Assembly: GCA_030592655.1 (NCBI GenBank)
Contig: JAUVIQ010000064.1
Span: 1 to 13,175, forward strand
DNA from: Planctomycetales bacterium
GTDB lineage: Bacteria > Planctomycetota > Phycisphaerae > SM23-33
DNA length: 13,175 bases
Direction: 5' to 3'
A model generated the notes under the pieces. It did not search any database and had not been told where the DNA came from. It saw only the letters and a program-made list of their open reading frames with translations. Within the stretch, counting starts at the first letter, position 1. The number at the start of each line of letters is the position of its first letter. Position numbers and translations under genes: made by a program. Below are positions 6,794 to 13,175 of the stretch, piece by piece.

Positions 6794-7033
6794 ATGTCGT
6801 CTGCGTGCGGTCAGGACCTTGGCCAATTGAAGAAGGTGGCTGAACTCGAAGCCTCGCTGCTCGTATGCGTAGAGGCAGCGGTCGATGAACTCCGACACAT
6901 CGAATGTCTCGACGAAGAACAGCACGCCGAGATCTACGCCATTCTCGATGCGATGAAACACGACGGCCTCTCTCACGTCTCAGTCATTCACGCTCTTGCC
7001 GAAGGTCCGTCCCAGGAGACTTGCCATGCCTGA
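6794..7033 (+). CDS. Small helical protein of unknown function
   Basis: I do not recognise this 79-residue protein. It is acidic and looks mostly helical from about 9 to 70, with a heptad-like run (LKKVAELEASLLVCVEAAV), four cysteines (5, 25, 38, 77) and six histidines, five of them clustered at 35, 44, 56, 61 and 66. The segment DEEQHAEIYAIL has an ExxH pattern as in ferritin-like metal helices, but a matching partner helix is not obvious. No signal peptide or membrane segment is seen. An AGGGAG Shine-Dalgarno precedes the ATG. Its end overlaps the next gene by 8 bp, and proC follows, so it is the first gene of an apparent three-gene operon. Tight packing with good ribosome sites argues that it is a real gene. 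Confidence 0.65.
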   Translation: MSSACGQDLGQLKKVAELEASLLVCVEAAVDELRHIECLDEEQHAEIYAILDAMKHDGLSHVSVIHALAEGPSQETCHA

Positions 7034-7220
7034 ACGAGTGATTCTTCGAGAACACTTCAACGATATGCTCCAGACCGTTTCCGCCGCCGCCGACGAATAC
7101 AACCAACTCGCCTCATCGGCGACAGAACCGTCCCAACGGGACCAACTACGCAGACTCACGCGAGATAAATCCCGACACGTGGAACTGACCGAACGATTAC
7201 TCGAAATCCTCGACGAGTGA
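7026..7220 (+). CDS. Second small helical protein of unknown function
   Basis: A 64-residue protein that I do not recognise. It seems to be a helical hairpin: helix one about 8-25 (FNDMLQTVSAAADEYNQL), a short break at SSATEPS, then helix two about 33-63 (DQLRRLTRDKSRHVELTERL). It carries no cysteines. The overall pattern loosely recalls small two-helix ferritin-like or chaperone-type proteins, but no diagnostic residues settle it. The ATG at 7026 is chosen because AGGAGA lies 7 bases upstream and the start overlaps the previous stop within ATGCCTGA. An in-frame ATG at 6996 would add 10 residues but lacks such a site. proC begins 7 bp after its stop. The two small proteins may act together. 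Confidence 0.65.
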   Translation: MPERVILREHFNDMLQTVSAAADEYNQLASSATEPSQRDQLRRLTRDKSRHVELTERLLEILDE

Positions 7221-7227
7221 GGCTGAA

Positions 7228-8034
7228 ATGGCCAAATACCAACTCGGAGTAATCGGCGCGGGCAACATGGCAGAAGCCCTGATGCGAGGGGTTCTGTCAG
7301 CCAATCTGATCGATCACAATTCCGTGGTAGTTTCCGACCCGCAGTTCTCGCGCCGACAGCATTTTACGCGTGAACTGGGGATCACCACCGAAACCGATAA
7401 CAGCATCCCCGCCCAATGTCCGCGAATCATCCTAGCGGTCAAGCCGCAAATAATGGGCGAGGTCCTCGAAGGCATTGCCGAGGCCGTCAATCCCGATGCC
7501 ACAATCGTCAGTATCGCAGCCGGTATCCGAGCACAATTTATCTTCGAGAGGCTTGGCGGCAAAGGCAGGATCGTCCGCGTCATGCCTAATACGCCCATGC
7601 TGGTCGGAGCCGGCATAAGCGCCGTTGCAGCCGGGCCTGACGCAACCGAAGCGGACCTGGCGTGGACGGAAAAACTCTTCGCTGCCTGCGGAAAAACAGT
7701 CCGCGTCGTCGAAGAACTGATCGACGCTGTTATCGCCGTCAGCGGGTCCGGGCCGGCGTATTTCTTCTACCTTATCGAAGCAATGATCGCCGCCGGCGTG
7801 AAGGAGGGACTCGACCGCGACCTGGCTACGAACCTGGCGATCCAGACCTGTCGCGGAGCCGGTGAACTCCTGACCCGCACCGGCGAACCGCCCGAAGTCC
7901 TGCGGGCAAGAGTTACAAGCCCCGGCGGGACGACCCAGGCAGCCATCGAATCAATGGATTCAGCCGGTGTCCGAGACGCCCTCGTCGCCGCCTTCGGCAA
8001 AGCCGCCCAACGATCACGCGAATTGGAAAAATAA
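7228..8034 (+). CDS. proC: Pyrroline-5-carboxylate reductase
   Basis: ProC makes the last step of proline synthesis, reducing 1-pyrroline-5-carboxylate to L-proline with NAD(P)H in the cytoplasm. The 268-residue protein has the usual length and layout: an N-terminal Rossmann fold with GVIGAGNMAEAL (7-18), VMPNTPMLVGAG in the middle, then the helical dimerisation domain with SGSGPAYFFYLIEAM and the family signature VTSPGGTTQAAIESMD. It begins 7 bp after the upstream small gene with GTGAGG as ribosome site, so it is probably cotranscribed with the two small genes. No other glutamate-to-proline genes (proA, proB) are in the window. Convergent with pgk, 16 bp apart. Confidence 0.96.
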   Translation: MAKYQLGVIGAGNMAEALMRGVLSANLIDHNSVVVSDPQFSRRQHFTRELGITTETDNSIPAQCPRIILAVKPQIMGEVLEGIAEAVNPDATIVSIAAGIRAQFIFERLGGKGRIVRVMPNTPMLVGAGISAVAAGPDATEADLAWTEKLFAACGKTVRVVEELIDAVIAVSGSGPAYFFYLIEAMIAAGVKEGLDRDLATNLAIQTCRGAGELLTRTGEPPEVLRARVTSPGGTTQAAIESMDSAGVRDALVAAFGKAAQRSRELEK

Positions 8035-8041
8035 GACCGCT

Positions 8042-8061
8042 ACCAGATATTTATTTCTGGT
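8042..8061. terminator. Weak hairpin at the proC/pgk convergence
   Basis: ACCAGA (8042-8047) pairs with TCTGGT (8056-8061) around an AT-rich 8-base loop that spans the pgk stop codon. It could act in both directions, but the stem is short and no long T run follows. Confidence 0.3.
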
Positions 8062-9304
8062 CGAGCATCTCCAATGCCGGCATGGGCTTTCCTTCGAGGA
8101 ACGTCAGTGACGCCCCCCCACCGGTGGAGACGTGAGTCATCCTCTCGGCCAGACCCATCTGGTCAACGGCAGTGGCTGAATCACCGCCACCGATGACGCT
8201 GACCGTTCCGGCGTCTGTGGCCTGGGCGACGGCTTCGGCGATTGCCTTTGTCCCGGCTGCGTAGTCGGGCTTCTCGAACACGCCCATCGGACCGTTCCAG
8301 ACGACTGTTTTCGCGCCGGCGATTATCTCGCTGAATTTTCTAATCGTATCCGGGCCTATGTCCATGCCCTGCAAATCATCAGCCATGCCAAGCCCGTCGG
8401 TCGTCTGCGGTTTTCCGGTGGCGAAATCGTCCGTAACGATATTATCTTCCGGCAGGACGATTTTGTCCCCCGCCCGCGCCAGCAGGTCCTTCATCGCCTC
8501 GACATGGTCTTCTTCGACGAGACTTTTTCCGACCGATACGCCCTGACTTTTGAGCAGCGTGTAAGCCATTGCCCCGCCGATGATTATCCGGTCAACCTTC
8601 TCAAGCAGCGTGGAAATGAGTTTGATTTTATCGGAAACCTTCACCCCGCCGAGGATGGCGACGAACGGTCTGCCGGGGTTGGAAAGGGCCTTGTCGAGGT
8701 ATTGAATTTCCTTCTCGACGAGGAAGCCCGCCACCGCCGGTCCGCCCTTGGCTTGGATTATCTTTCCGGCACCGTACATGCTGGCGTGCTTGCGATGGCA
8801 AGTACCGAAGGCGTCGTTGACATAGACCTCTCCCAATCGTCCCAGCGCCTGGACGAACCCGTAAAGCGTCTCTCTCTGATCGAACGTGAGTTGGCCGTCT
8901 GGGTTCTTCTTGGCCTTGTCGGGCATGGTCTCGCCGGGGCAAAAGCGGACGTTCTCCAGCAGGACGACATTTCCCGGCTTCATTGCCGCGACGAGTTCTT
9001 CCGTTCCAGGCCCGACGACTTCCGGCGGACCCAGCGTTACGGGCCTGTCCAGCAGTTCAGCCAGGCGATCAGCAACGGGCTTAAGAGATAACTCAGCCTG
9101 GAAGCCTTCGCCCTTAGGCCGGCCTAGATGACTCATCAAAATCAGCGATCCCCCGCCGTCGAGGACGTATTTGATGCTGGGCAAGGCCGCGACGATACGC
9201 TTATCGTTCGTAACCTTCCCATTGTCCAGCGGGACATTAAAATCCACCCGCATCAGCACCTTCTTACCCGCAACGTCAATATCCGCAATTGTCTTGGTCG
9301 CCAT
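8051..9304 (-). CDS. pgk: Phosphoglycerate kinase
   Basis: Glycolytic enzyme transferring the phosphate of 1,3-bisphosphoglycerate to ADP, giving 3-phosphoglycerate and ATP. The 417-residue chain is complete and close to the typical bacterial length. The N-terminal signature VLMRVDFNVP (16-25) and HLGRPKGEG (59-67) form the substrate side. VVWNGPMGVFE, IGGGDSATA (371-379) and STGGGAS (393-399) form the nucleotide side and hinge. AAGGAT 7 to 8 bases before the ATG is the ribosome site. gap lies upstream on the same strand, but a strong terminator stands between them, so pgk probably has its own promoter near 9357-9385, with some readthrough possible. No unusual features. Confidence 0.97.
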   Translation of the reverse strand: MATKTIADIDVAGKKVLMRVDFNVPLDNGKVTNDKRIVAALPSIKYVLDGGGSLILMSHLGRPKGEGFQAELSLKPVADRLAELLDRPVTLGPPEVVGPGTEELVAAMKPGNVVLLENVRFCPGETMPDKAKKNPDGQLTFDQRETLYGFVQALGRLGEVYVNDAFGTCHRKHASMYGAGKIIQAKGGPAVAGFLVEKEIQYLDKALSNPGRPFVAILGGVKVSDKIKLISTLLEKVDRIIIGGAMAYTLLKSQGVSVGKSLVEEDHVEAMKDLLARAGDKIVLPEDNIVTDDFATGKPQTTDGLGMADDLQGMDIGPDTIRKFSEIIAGAKTVVWNGPMGVFEKPDYAAGTKAIAEAVAQATDAGTVSVIGGGDSATAVDQMGLAERMTHVSTGGGASLTFLEGKPMPALEMLDQK

Positions 9305-9356
9305 TCTTTAATCCTTGTAAGGTTTTCGCAAAATCATACTGTGGTTTATTGAGCAT

Positions 9357-9385
9357 ACTATCAGCAAATGCTACTCACTTTTCAA
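9357..9385 (-). promoter_or_regulatory. Candidate pgk promoter
   Basis: On the minus strand TTGAAA (9385-9380) and GATAGT (9362-9357) are 17 bp apart in an AT-rich stretch between the gap terminator and pgk. Confidence 0.35.
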
Positions 9386-9390
9386 GCGTT

Positions 9391-9423
9391 GAAAAAAGCC
9401 CAGGGATTCGAATCCCTGGGCTT
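9391..9423 (-). terminator. Rho-independent terminator after gap
   Basis: A perfect 28-bp palindrome (9396-9423, centre TTCGAA) folds into a long GC-rich hairpin. On the minus strand a run of T (complement of 9392-9397) follows it, which makes it an intrinsic terminator 21 bp after the gap stop codon. On the plus side the tail is CTTCTTTT, so weaker termination in the other direction is possible. Confidence 0.85.
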
Positions 9424-9444
9424 CTTCTTTTCGGTATTGAATTC

Positions 9445-10461
9445 TTACAGCGACGCTAACTTTTCGATCAGGTCTGCCGACCGGCAGGAGTAGCCCCACT
9501 CGTTGTCGTACCACATGGTAACCTTTACCATGTCGCCGTCCATTACCATCGTGTTGTTCGAGTCAAAGAGCGAACTGTGCGGGTTGTGGACAACGTCGCT
9601 GGAGACTATCGGGTCGGTAACGTACTCGACAATGTTTTTCATAGGCCCGGCAGCGGCTTCGCGGATAGATTCGTTAATCTCTTCGATACTGGTCTTTTTG
9701 GAGACCATTATGGTCAGGTCGGTTATCGAGCCGACCGGAACCGGTACGCGAAGCGCAAAGCCGTCGAGTTTTCCGTTCAATTCCGGCAAGACCTTACCAA
9801 CGGCGACAGCCGCTCCGGTAGTCGTCGGAATGATGTTAATCGCCGCCGCCCGCGCGCGGGCCTTGTCGCTGTGAATGAGGTCAAGCAGACGCTGGTCGGA
9901 AGTGTACCCGTGGCAGGTCGTCATCATGCCTTTGACGATGCCGAACTGCTCGTGCAGGATTTTCGCCACCGGCGCCAGTGAGTTTGTCGTGCAGGACGCA
10001 TTCGAGACGCACTTTGTATCGGCTGTAAGCAACTGGTCATTGACGCCCAGGACGATAGTGGCTGCGTCGCCCTTGGCCGGCGCGGAAATGACGACCTTGT
10101 TAGCGCCGGCGTCGAGGTGGCTGTCATAGCCGGTCTTGTCAGCCGTCTGGTTGGCGCGGAAAATACCAGTCGATTCCAGTGCAACATCTACGCCCGTATC
10201 GCCCCACGGTAAATCGGCGGGGCTACGTTCGGAGAGGACCTTTATCTCTTTGCCGTTGACGACAATCGCGTCCTGCCTGGCGACGACCTTGCCGGGAAAG
10301 CGTCCCTGCGTCGAATCGTACCGCAGCAGATACGCCAGCATATCGGCGTCGGCCAAGTCGTTGACCGCAACCACATCAAACCGCTCCGGCTCTTCCGCCA
10401 TCGCGCGAAATACAAGCCGACCGATACGACCAAATCCGTTGATACCAACCTTTACAGACAT
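9445..10461 (-). CDS. gap: Glyceraldehyde-3-phosphate dehydrogenase, type I
   Basis: Converts glyceraldehyde 3-phosphate, phosphate and NAD+ to 1,3-bisphosphoglycerate, the substrate of the downstream pgk product. The 338-residue protein shows the NAD site GINGFGRIGRLVFRA (6-20) with Asn34-Asp35 at the adenosine ribose, which suggests NAD rather than NADP preference. The active site SNASCTTN has Cys157, and His184 lies in the CHGYTSDQRLLD segment. NEWGYSCR occurs near the C terminus. Many homologues have HSYTNDQ where this has HGYTSDQ, a mild variation. AAGGAG precedes the ATG at good distance. The gene has a long leader with several palindromes and ends at a strong terminator. Confidence 0.97.
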   Translation of the reverse strand: MSVKVGINGFGRIGRLVFRAMAEEPERFDVVAVNDLADADMLAYLLRYDSTQGRFPGKVVARQDAIVVNGKEIKVLSERSPADLPWGDTGVDVALESTGIFRANQTADKTGYDSHLDAGANKVVISAPAKGDAATIVLGVNDQLLTADTKCVSNASCTTNSLAPVAKILHEQFGIVKGMMTTCHGYTSDQRLLDLIHSDKARARAAAINIIPTTTGAAVAVGKVLPELNGKLDGFALRVPVPVGSITDLTIMVSKKTSIEEINESIREAAAGPMKNIVEYVTDPIVSSDVVHNPHSSLFDSNNTMVMDGDMVKVTMWYDNEWGYSCRSADLIEKLASL

Positions 10462-10479
10462 TTTATTGCTCCTTCAAAG

Positions 10480-10510
10480 TTTTCATTGATGAAAAGGTTT
10501 TTGACAAAAA
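10480..10510. repeat. Two AT-rich palindromes in the gap leader
   Basis: TTTTCATTGATGAAAA (10480-10495) is a 7-bp-arm palindrome, and TTTTTGACAAAAA (10498-10510) a 6-bp-arm one, just upstream of the gap ribosome site. They could be protein-binding sites or leader hairpins. The second also contains TTGACA read on the plus strand. Confidence 0.4.
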
Positions 10511-10532
10511 TGCTCAAACCCCAGCCGAGGGG

Positions 10533-10561
10533 AGGCTATCGGCGTCAATTCGCCATGTCAA
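10533..10561 (-). promoter_or_regulatory. Candidate gap promoter with a palindromic spacer
   Basis: A perfect -35 TTGACA (10561-10556) lies 17 bp from a weak -10 TAGCCT (10538-10533). The spacer holds the inverted repeat GGCG-N6-CGCC (10541-10554), a plausible operator. A CCCC-N6-GGGG hairpin (10519-10532) follows in the leader. Confidence 0.3.
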
Positions 10562-10594
10562 GGTAAAACATCGTTATGTTTGGAAGGTAAAACG

Positions 10595-10622
10595 TTGCGT
10601 TGTTGGAATTGGTTGGTATAAA
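10595..10622 (+). promoter_or_regulatory. Candidate tRNA-Ser promoter
   Basis: TTGCGT (10595-10600) and TATAAA (10617-10622) are 16 bp apart, about 20 bases before the tRNA. This position suits a stable-RNA promoter. Confidence 0.45.
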
Positions 10623-10642
10623 TAGGCGAACGCTTTATTCTC

Positions 10643-10727
<85 letters not shown>

Positions 10728-10752
10728 TTAAAAACAGACGAAAATAAGAATG

Positions 10753-10783
10753 GCCACCTATTTGGGCCAGCGAAATAGGTGGC
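10753..10783. repeat. Long hairpin between tRNA-Ser and the LOR/SDH gene
   Basis: GCCACCTATTT (10753-10763) pairs perfectly with AAATAGGTGGC (10773-10783) around a 9-base loop: 11 bp, extendable by weaker pairs outside. It may end the tRNA transcript and, from the other side, the hydrolase/LOR-SDH transcript, where the minus strand continues into CATTCTTATTTT. The flank AGGTGGCTGTCCCT resembles REP-type dispersed hairpins, an unverified recollection. Confidence 0.55.
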
Positions 10784-10828
10784 TGTCCCTAATATACGGA
10801 TTCGCACCGGTCTGTCGGCTTGCCTTAC

Positions 10829-11923
10829 TCACTGGATAAGATTGTTCCGCAGATTAATTATAAAGTCCTGAACGTTTGTCAGTATCGGAACTACCTGGGT
10901 TGAGCCGCGGTTGGCGAGTTTGTCGGCGCTGAACTCCGACATATCGACAATATAGAAATAAACCGGCCTGACCGTTCCGTCGGCCAGCACCCGATAATTC
11001 GGAATCATGTTCCCGAAGGCAATCGAGTGCAGTTGTGTCGCCAGCGATAAGACAGTCGTAGCCTTTCGGGCATGGGCGCGCATCGCGTCCTGGGCGTCGT
11101 AGTTGTTGGCTATCACTTCCGGCATCGGACCGTCGTCGCGGATCGATCCTGCCAGTACATACGGTACGTCGCATTTCTCGCAGGCGCAGATGATCCCGTC
11201 GTTCAGTCCCAACTCGTCGATAGTCTTGCGTATCGAACCGATGGACCGGACGGCGTTGAGTATGTCAAGATGATGGTAATGCCCTTGTGTCCGGTGCTCC
11301 TGTGTATAGATGTCCTGCCCCAGTCCGGTGCGGAATTTTGCAGCCTCCAGGTCGTGCGTCGCCAAGGCGTTGCCCGCCAGTAATGCGTGGCAGTAGCCTT
11401 CCTCAATCAATCCCTGCATCGCGTCCCGGCTGTCCTTGTCGAAAGCAACGGCTGGACCAAGAACCCAGACAATGTAGCCATGTTTCCGATCATGTCGCAA
11501 CAGATCGTACAGATCGTCATAACTGCGTGAAAAAGGCGTCTCCCGCGTTCCGCGCGTGCGGAAGGCGAACTTGTCGCCGTTTGACGCCCCAGTCGAGGAT
11601 TCAAACCCGTCGATATGGACGAAAATCCCCTCCTGACCGTCCTCCGTCCGTCCGACAACGACCGAATCGCCTTTCTTAAGCCGACGAGGCTCGACAACCT
11701 CAAGATTTTCCCCCTTCAACACCAGCGTACAATCCATCCTGCTCTCTTCGGCAAGGATCCACTTGCCGCCGACGCGGACATACTCGGGATGATTGGATGT
11801 AACATGGAAATTATCCGGTGCAACACCATCTGCCGGTGCGGCTTCGACCCGCGCCGACGGGGCGCCAACCAGTGCTTCGATGCTGAAATCAGGTGGTCTG
11901 AAGGGCGGTAAATTAAAACTCAT
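10829..11923 (-). CDS. LOR/SDH-type ornithine cyclodeaminase-like protein
   Basis: The 364-residue protein resembles the TIGR00300 or LOR/SDH bifunctional-domain family. That family includes archaeal ornithine cyclodeaminases and the C-terminal part of cyanobacterial AgrE/ArgZ, which turn ornithine into proline and ammonia with NAD. Hallmarks are HPEYVRVGGKW (45-55), MDCTLVL, LKKGDSVVVG, the Rossmann-type segment VWVLGPAVAFDKD (152-164), ALLAGNALATHDLEAA (180-195), VLAGSIRDDGPMPEVI (256-271), TQLHSIAFGN and KLANRGSTQV. The usual N-terminal ACT-like domain of about 90-100 residues seems absent, replaced by a short Pro-rich start. AAAGGAG before the ATG supports the start. It follows the hydrolase by 36 bp. 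Family call from motif memory; activity is inference. Confidence 0.8.
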   Translation of the reverse strand: MSFNLPPFRPPDFSIEALVGAPSARVEAAPADGVAPDNFHVTSNHPEYVRVGGKWILAEESRMDCTLVLKGENLEVVEPRRLKKGDSVVVGRTEDGQEGIFVHIDGFESSTGASNGDKFAFRTRGTRETPFSRSYDDLYDLLRHDRKHGYIVWVLGPAVAFDKDSRDAMQGLIEEGYCHALLAGNALATHDLEAAKFRTGLGQDIYTQEHRTQGHYHHLDILNAVRSIGSIRKTIDELGLNDGIICACEKCDVPYVLAGSIRDDGPMPEVIANNYDAQDAMRAHARKATTVLSLATQLHSIAFGNMIPNYRVLADGTVRPVYFYIVDMSEFSADKLANRGSTQVVPILTNVQDFIINLRNNLIQ

Positions 11924-11959
11924 GATTCACAACTCCTTTCAAAATCGTCGTATGTGCGT

Positions 11960-12859
11960 TTAACGTTCCGTTTCACTTCTCTGCTGGACGGCGCGGATGA
12001 GGATTTTATAAAACGGCTGCGGGTACTGCTCGAACTCTATGGTATGAGCGGCACCAATCCGGTGGACTCGCACGGGTCTGTCAGCAAGCCATTCCACCAG
12101 GTCGCATGTGGCATCGTTGTCGATAATGCGGTCCCTGCCGGCCAGGATTAACGTCGTCGGAACCTTCAACGTCCGCTCGTCCGCGCGGGCGATGATCCGG
12201 TCAAGCATTGCCGACGCGAACAGAAAACGCGCGGTGGCACGACGAAGACGGTGTGGATCGTCCCGCAGATACTCACGCATTTCAGTGTTGTCCGTAAAAA
12301 GAGATACGTCATTGAGCGGGATATTGAAATACGCGCCGGGATAAAAAATCCGGGCCAATAGTATGGCCAGTTTGGTTGCTATTGAGACATCCACCAGCGA
12401 TTTGAGGCCAGGAGCGACAAGCGTCAGCGAATCAATATTTGCGACGTCGGCCCGCAGGGTGTATGCCGTCAGCAATTTCCCGCCCCAACTGACGCCCAAC
12501 AAAGCAAGTCGCTGGTCCCCCGTCGTTTCCAGTACGTATCTTACAGCGGCATCGACGTCGCCGAGGATTTGCTCTGCCGATTCGGCATCGCCCTTTCGGG
12601 CCGGCGATGCCCCGCTGCCTCGGCGTGTTACCTGAAAAACCTCGCTGCCTGCGCGTGCCAGCACCTGGGCAGAACCGGTGAACCATCCGGGATGAGATTG
12701 GATACCGTGAACGTACAAAACCGGAACGCCAACCTTCTGTGGAGGACGATGATGCAACACCGGCGTCTCCTGCCCGTCCGGTAGTTTCAGCATTTCGGAC
12801 GTTATACGCACGTCGTCGGCAAGGCGGTTCGCAAATGTTATTTTTTTGGAATCAGACAC
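11960..12859 (-). CDS. Alpha/beta hydrolase (lysophospholipase-like)
   Basis: A 299-residue alpha/beta-hydrolase of the serine hydrolase type. It shows the oxyanion segment LYVHGIQSH (48-56), nucleophile elbow LGVSWGGK (121-128) with Ser124, acid Asp243 in LAGRDRIID, and His272 in GAAHTIEFE, which completes the triad. RRGSGAS (79-85) matches the usual RGxGxS stretch. The closest general type is the monoacylglycerol lipase/Hydrolase_4 group; the substrate cannot be told. No signal peptide is visible. The start is GTG at 12859: an in-frame TAA lies two codons upstream, and the nearby ATG at 12863 is in another frame and stops after three codons. The ribosome site is weak. It is the first gene of a probable two-gene unit with the LOR/SDH gene. 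Confidence 0.88.
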   Translation of the reverse strand: MSDSKKITFANRLADDVRITSEMLKLPDGQETPVLHHRPPQKVGVPVLYVHGIQSHPGWFTGSAQVLARAGSEVFQVTRRGSGASPARKGDAESAEQILGDVDAAVRYVLETTGDQRLALLGVSWGGKLLTAYTLRADVANIDSLTLVAPGLKSLVDVSIATKLAILLARIFYPGAYFNIPLNDVSLFTDNTEMREYLRDDPHRLRRATARFLFASAMLDRIIARADERTLKVPTTLILAGRDRIIDNDATCDLVEWLADRPVRVHRIGAAHTIEFEQYPQPFYKILIRAVQQRSETER

Positions 12860-12876
12860 CCATTAATCCATATAAT
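12846..12876 (+). promoter_or_regulatory. Candidate promoter of the membrane protein gene
   Basis: A perfect TATAAT (12871-12876) lies 19 bp after TTGGAA (12846-12851), a wide spacing. It overlaps the start of the divergent hydrolase gene and precedes an AAGG ribosome site at 12893. Confidence 0.3.
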
Positions 12877-12906
12877 TAGAGTTAAACCTTGTAAGGTACA
12901 CTGCCG

Positions 12907-13175
12907 ATGCGTGATTTTATGGAACGAGACCAGACCATTATGCGAATTGGTCCCGCCCCCCGAAGAGGGTCGCTGTTCGCGCGATTGTGGGGATGGTTCA
13001 AACAGGCCCGCGAAGATCCGCACGCGCGGCGTTCCAGACGAGTAATCCTCATGCTCGCGTTGTTATGGATAGTCAGCGGATTCGACCTCGTATTCACTCT
13101 GCTGGCTGTCAAGACCGGCAAGTTCATCGAAGCCAATCCAATCGCCGCTCCTCTCATGGACAATCCCGCCCTGCT
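12907..13175 (+). CDS. Small membrane protein, DUF5658-like (partial, cut by window end)
   Basis: An open frame of 89 codons runs off the window without a stop. The first 45 residues are rich in Arg and polar (RRGSLFARLWGWF, then ARRSRR). A hydrophobic segment about 46-68 (VILMLALLWIVSGFDLVFTLLAV) looks like a membrane helix, followed by KTGKFIEANPIAAPLM. The combination of FDLxxTLLA, a G and EANP resembles DUF5658-type membrane proteins, as I recall them; the function of that family is unknown to me. The ATG at 12907 has AAGG 10 bases upstream. ATGs at 12919 and 12940 are alternatives. Divergent from the hydrolase gene. Confidence 0.6.
   Translation, partial: MRDFMERDQTIMRIGPAPRRGSLFARLWGWFKQAREDPHARRSRRVILMLALLWIVSGFDLVFTLLAVKTGKFIEANPIAAPLMDNPAL

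Noticed and set aside
7026..7220. Possible encapsulated-ferritin-like protein
   Set aside because: The helical hairpin is similar in outline, but the expected ExxH ligand is missing in the aligned place (K where E is needed), and no encapsulin gene is near.
9312..9321. CCTTGTAAGG shared upstream of pgk (9312-9321) and at 12888-12897 as a common operator
   Set aside because: In both places the AAGG arm works as a ribosome site for a neighbouring gene, which explains the match without a regulator.
9396..9423. TTCGAA-centred palindrome resembling a tRNA T arm or an attachment site
   Set aside because: The loop length does not fit a T arm, no other tRNA arms are near, and the hairpin plus T run explains it as the gap terminator.

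Overview
The window looks like a piece of a moderately GC-rich bacterial chromosome. It is probably from a Planctomycetota relative, perhaps Phycisphaerae-like. That placement is an inference from four things: an exported beta-propeller protein with a PEP-CTERM tail, a very long SecA (1268 residues) with a SEC-C zinc motif, a stand-alone LOR/SDH-type ornithine cyclodeaminase-like protein, and degenerate 7-bp intergenic repeats. No phage, plasmid, transposase, CRISPR or secondary-metabolite genes are visible. Most genes are housekeeping; the unusual material lies in how some of them are built.

Layout. (1) 1-4185, minus strand: secA followed by a small SEC-C protein gene whose ATG overlaps the secA stop (TAATG), then a heptamer-repeat stretch at the window edge. 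(2) 4186-4343: divergent intergenic region with a candidate promoter in each direction. (3) 4344-5141, plus: a DppA-like M55 D-aminopeptidase. (4) 5154-6509, minus, convergent with it: a secreted seven-repeat SBBP propeller with a PEP-CTERM anchor, a strong extended -10 promoter and a long foldable 5' leader. (5) 6794-8034, plus: two small helical unknown proteins and proC, tightly packed as an apparent operon. (6) 8051-10461, minus: pgk and, upstream of it, gap. They are separated by a strong terminator hairpin, so pgk probably has its own promoter. (7) 10643-10727, plus: tRNA-Ser(GGA), followed by a long hairpin. (8) 10829-12859, minus: an alpha/beta hydrolase followed by the ornithine cyclodeaminase-like gene, 36 bp apart. 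(9) 12907 to the end, plus: the start of a small membrane protein with a DUF5658-like look.

Functional links. SecA and its SEC-C partner serve protein export, which the PEP-CTERM protein would use. gap and pgk are consecutive steps of lower glycolysis. proC (P5C reductase) and the LOR/SDH protein are two possible routes to proline, from glutamate and from ornithine, in separate transcription units about 3 kb apart.

The most interesting observations concern SecA. Its helical wing region appears expanded into about five related helical units where E. coli SecA has one, and its second nucleotide-binding domain carries a cysteine-rich insert with a CxxC-x8-CxxC core. The duplicated SEC-C module made as a separate coupled protein also deserves a second look. 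I found no convincing wholly new multi-gene system.
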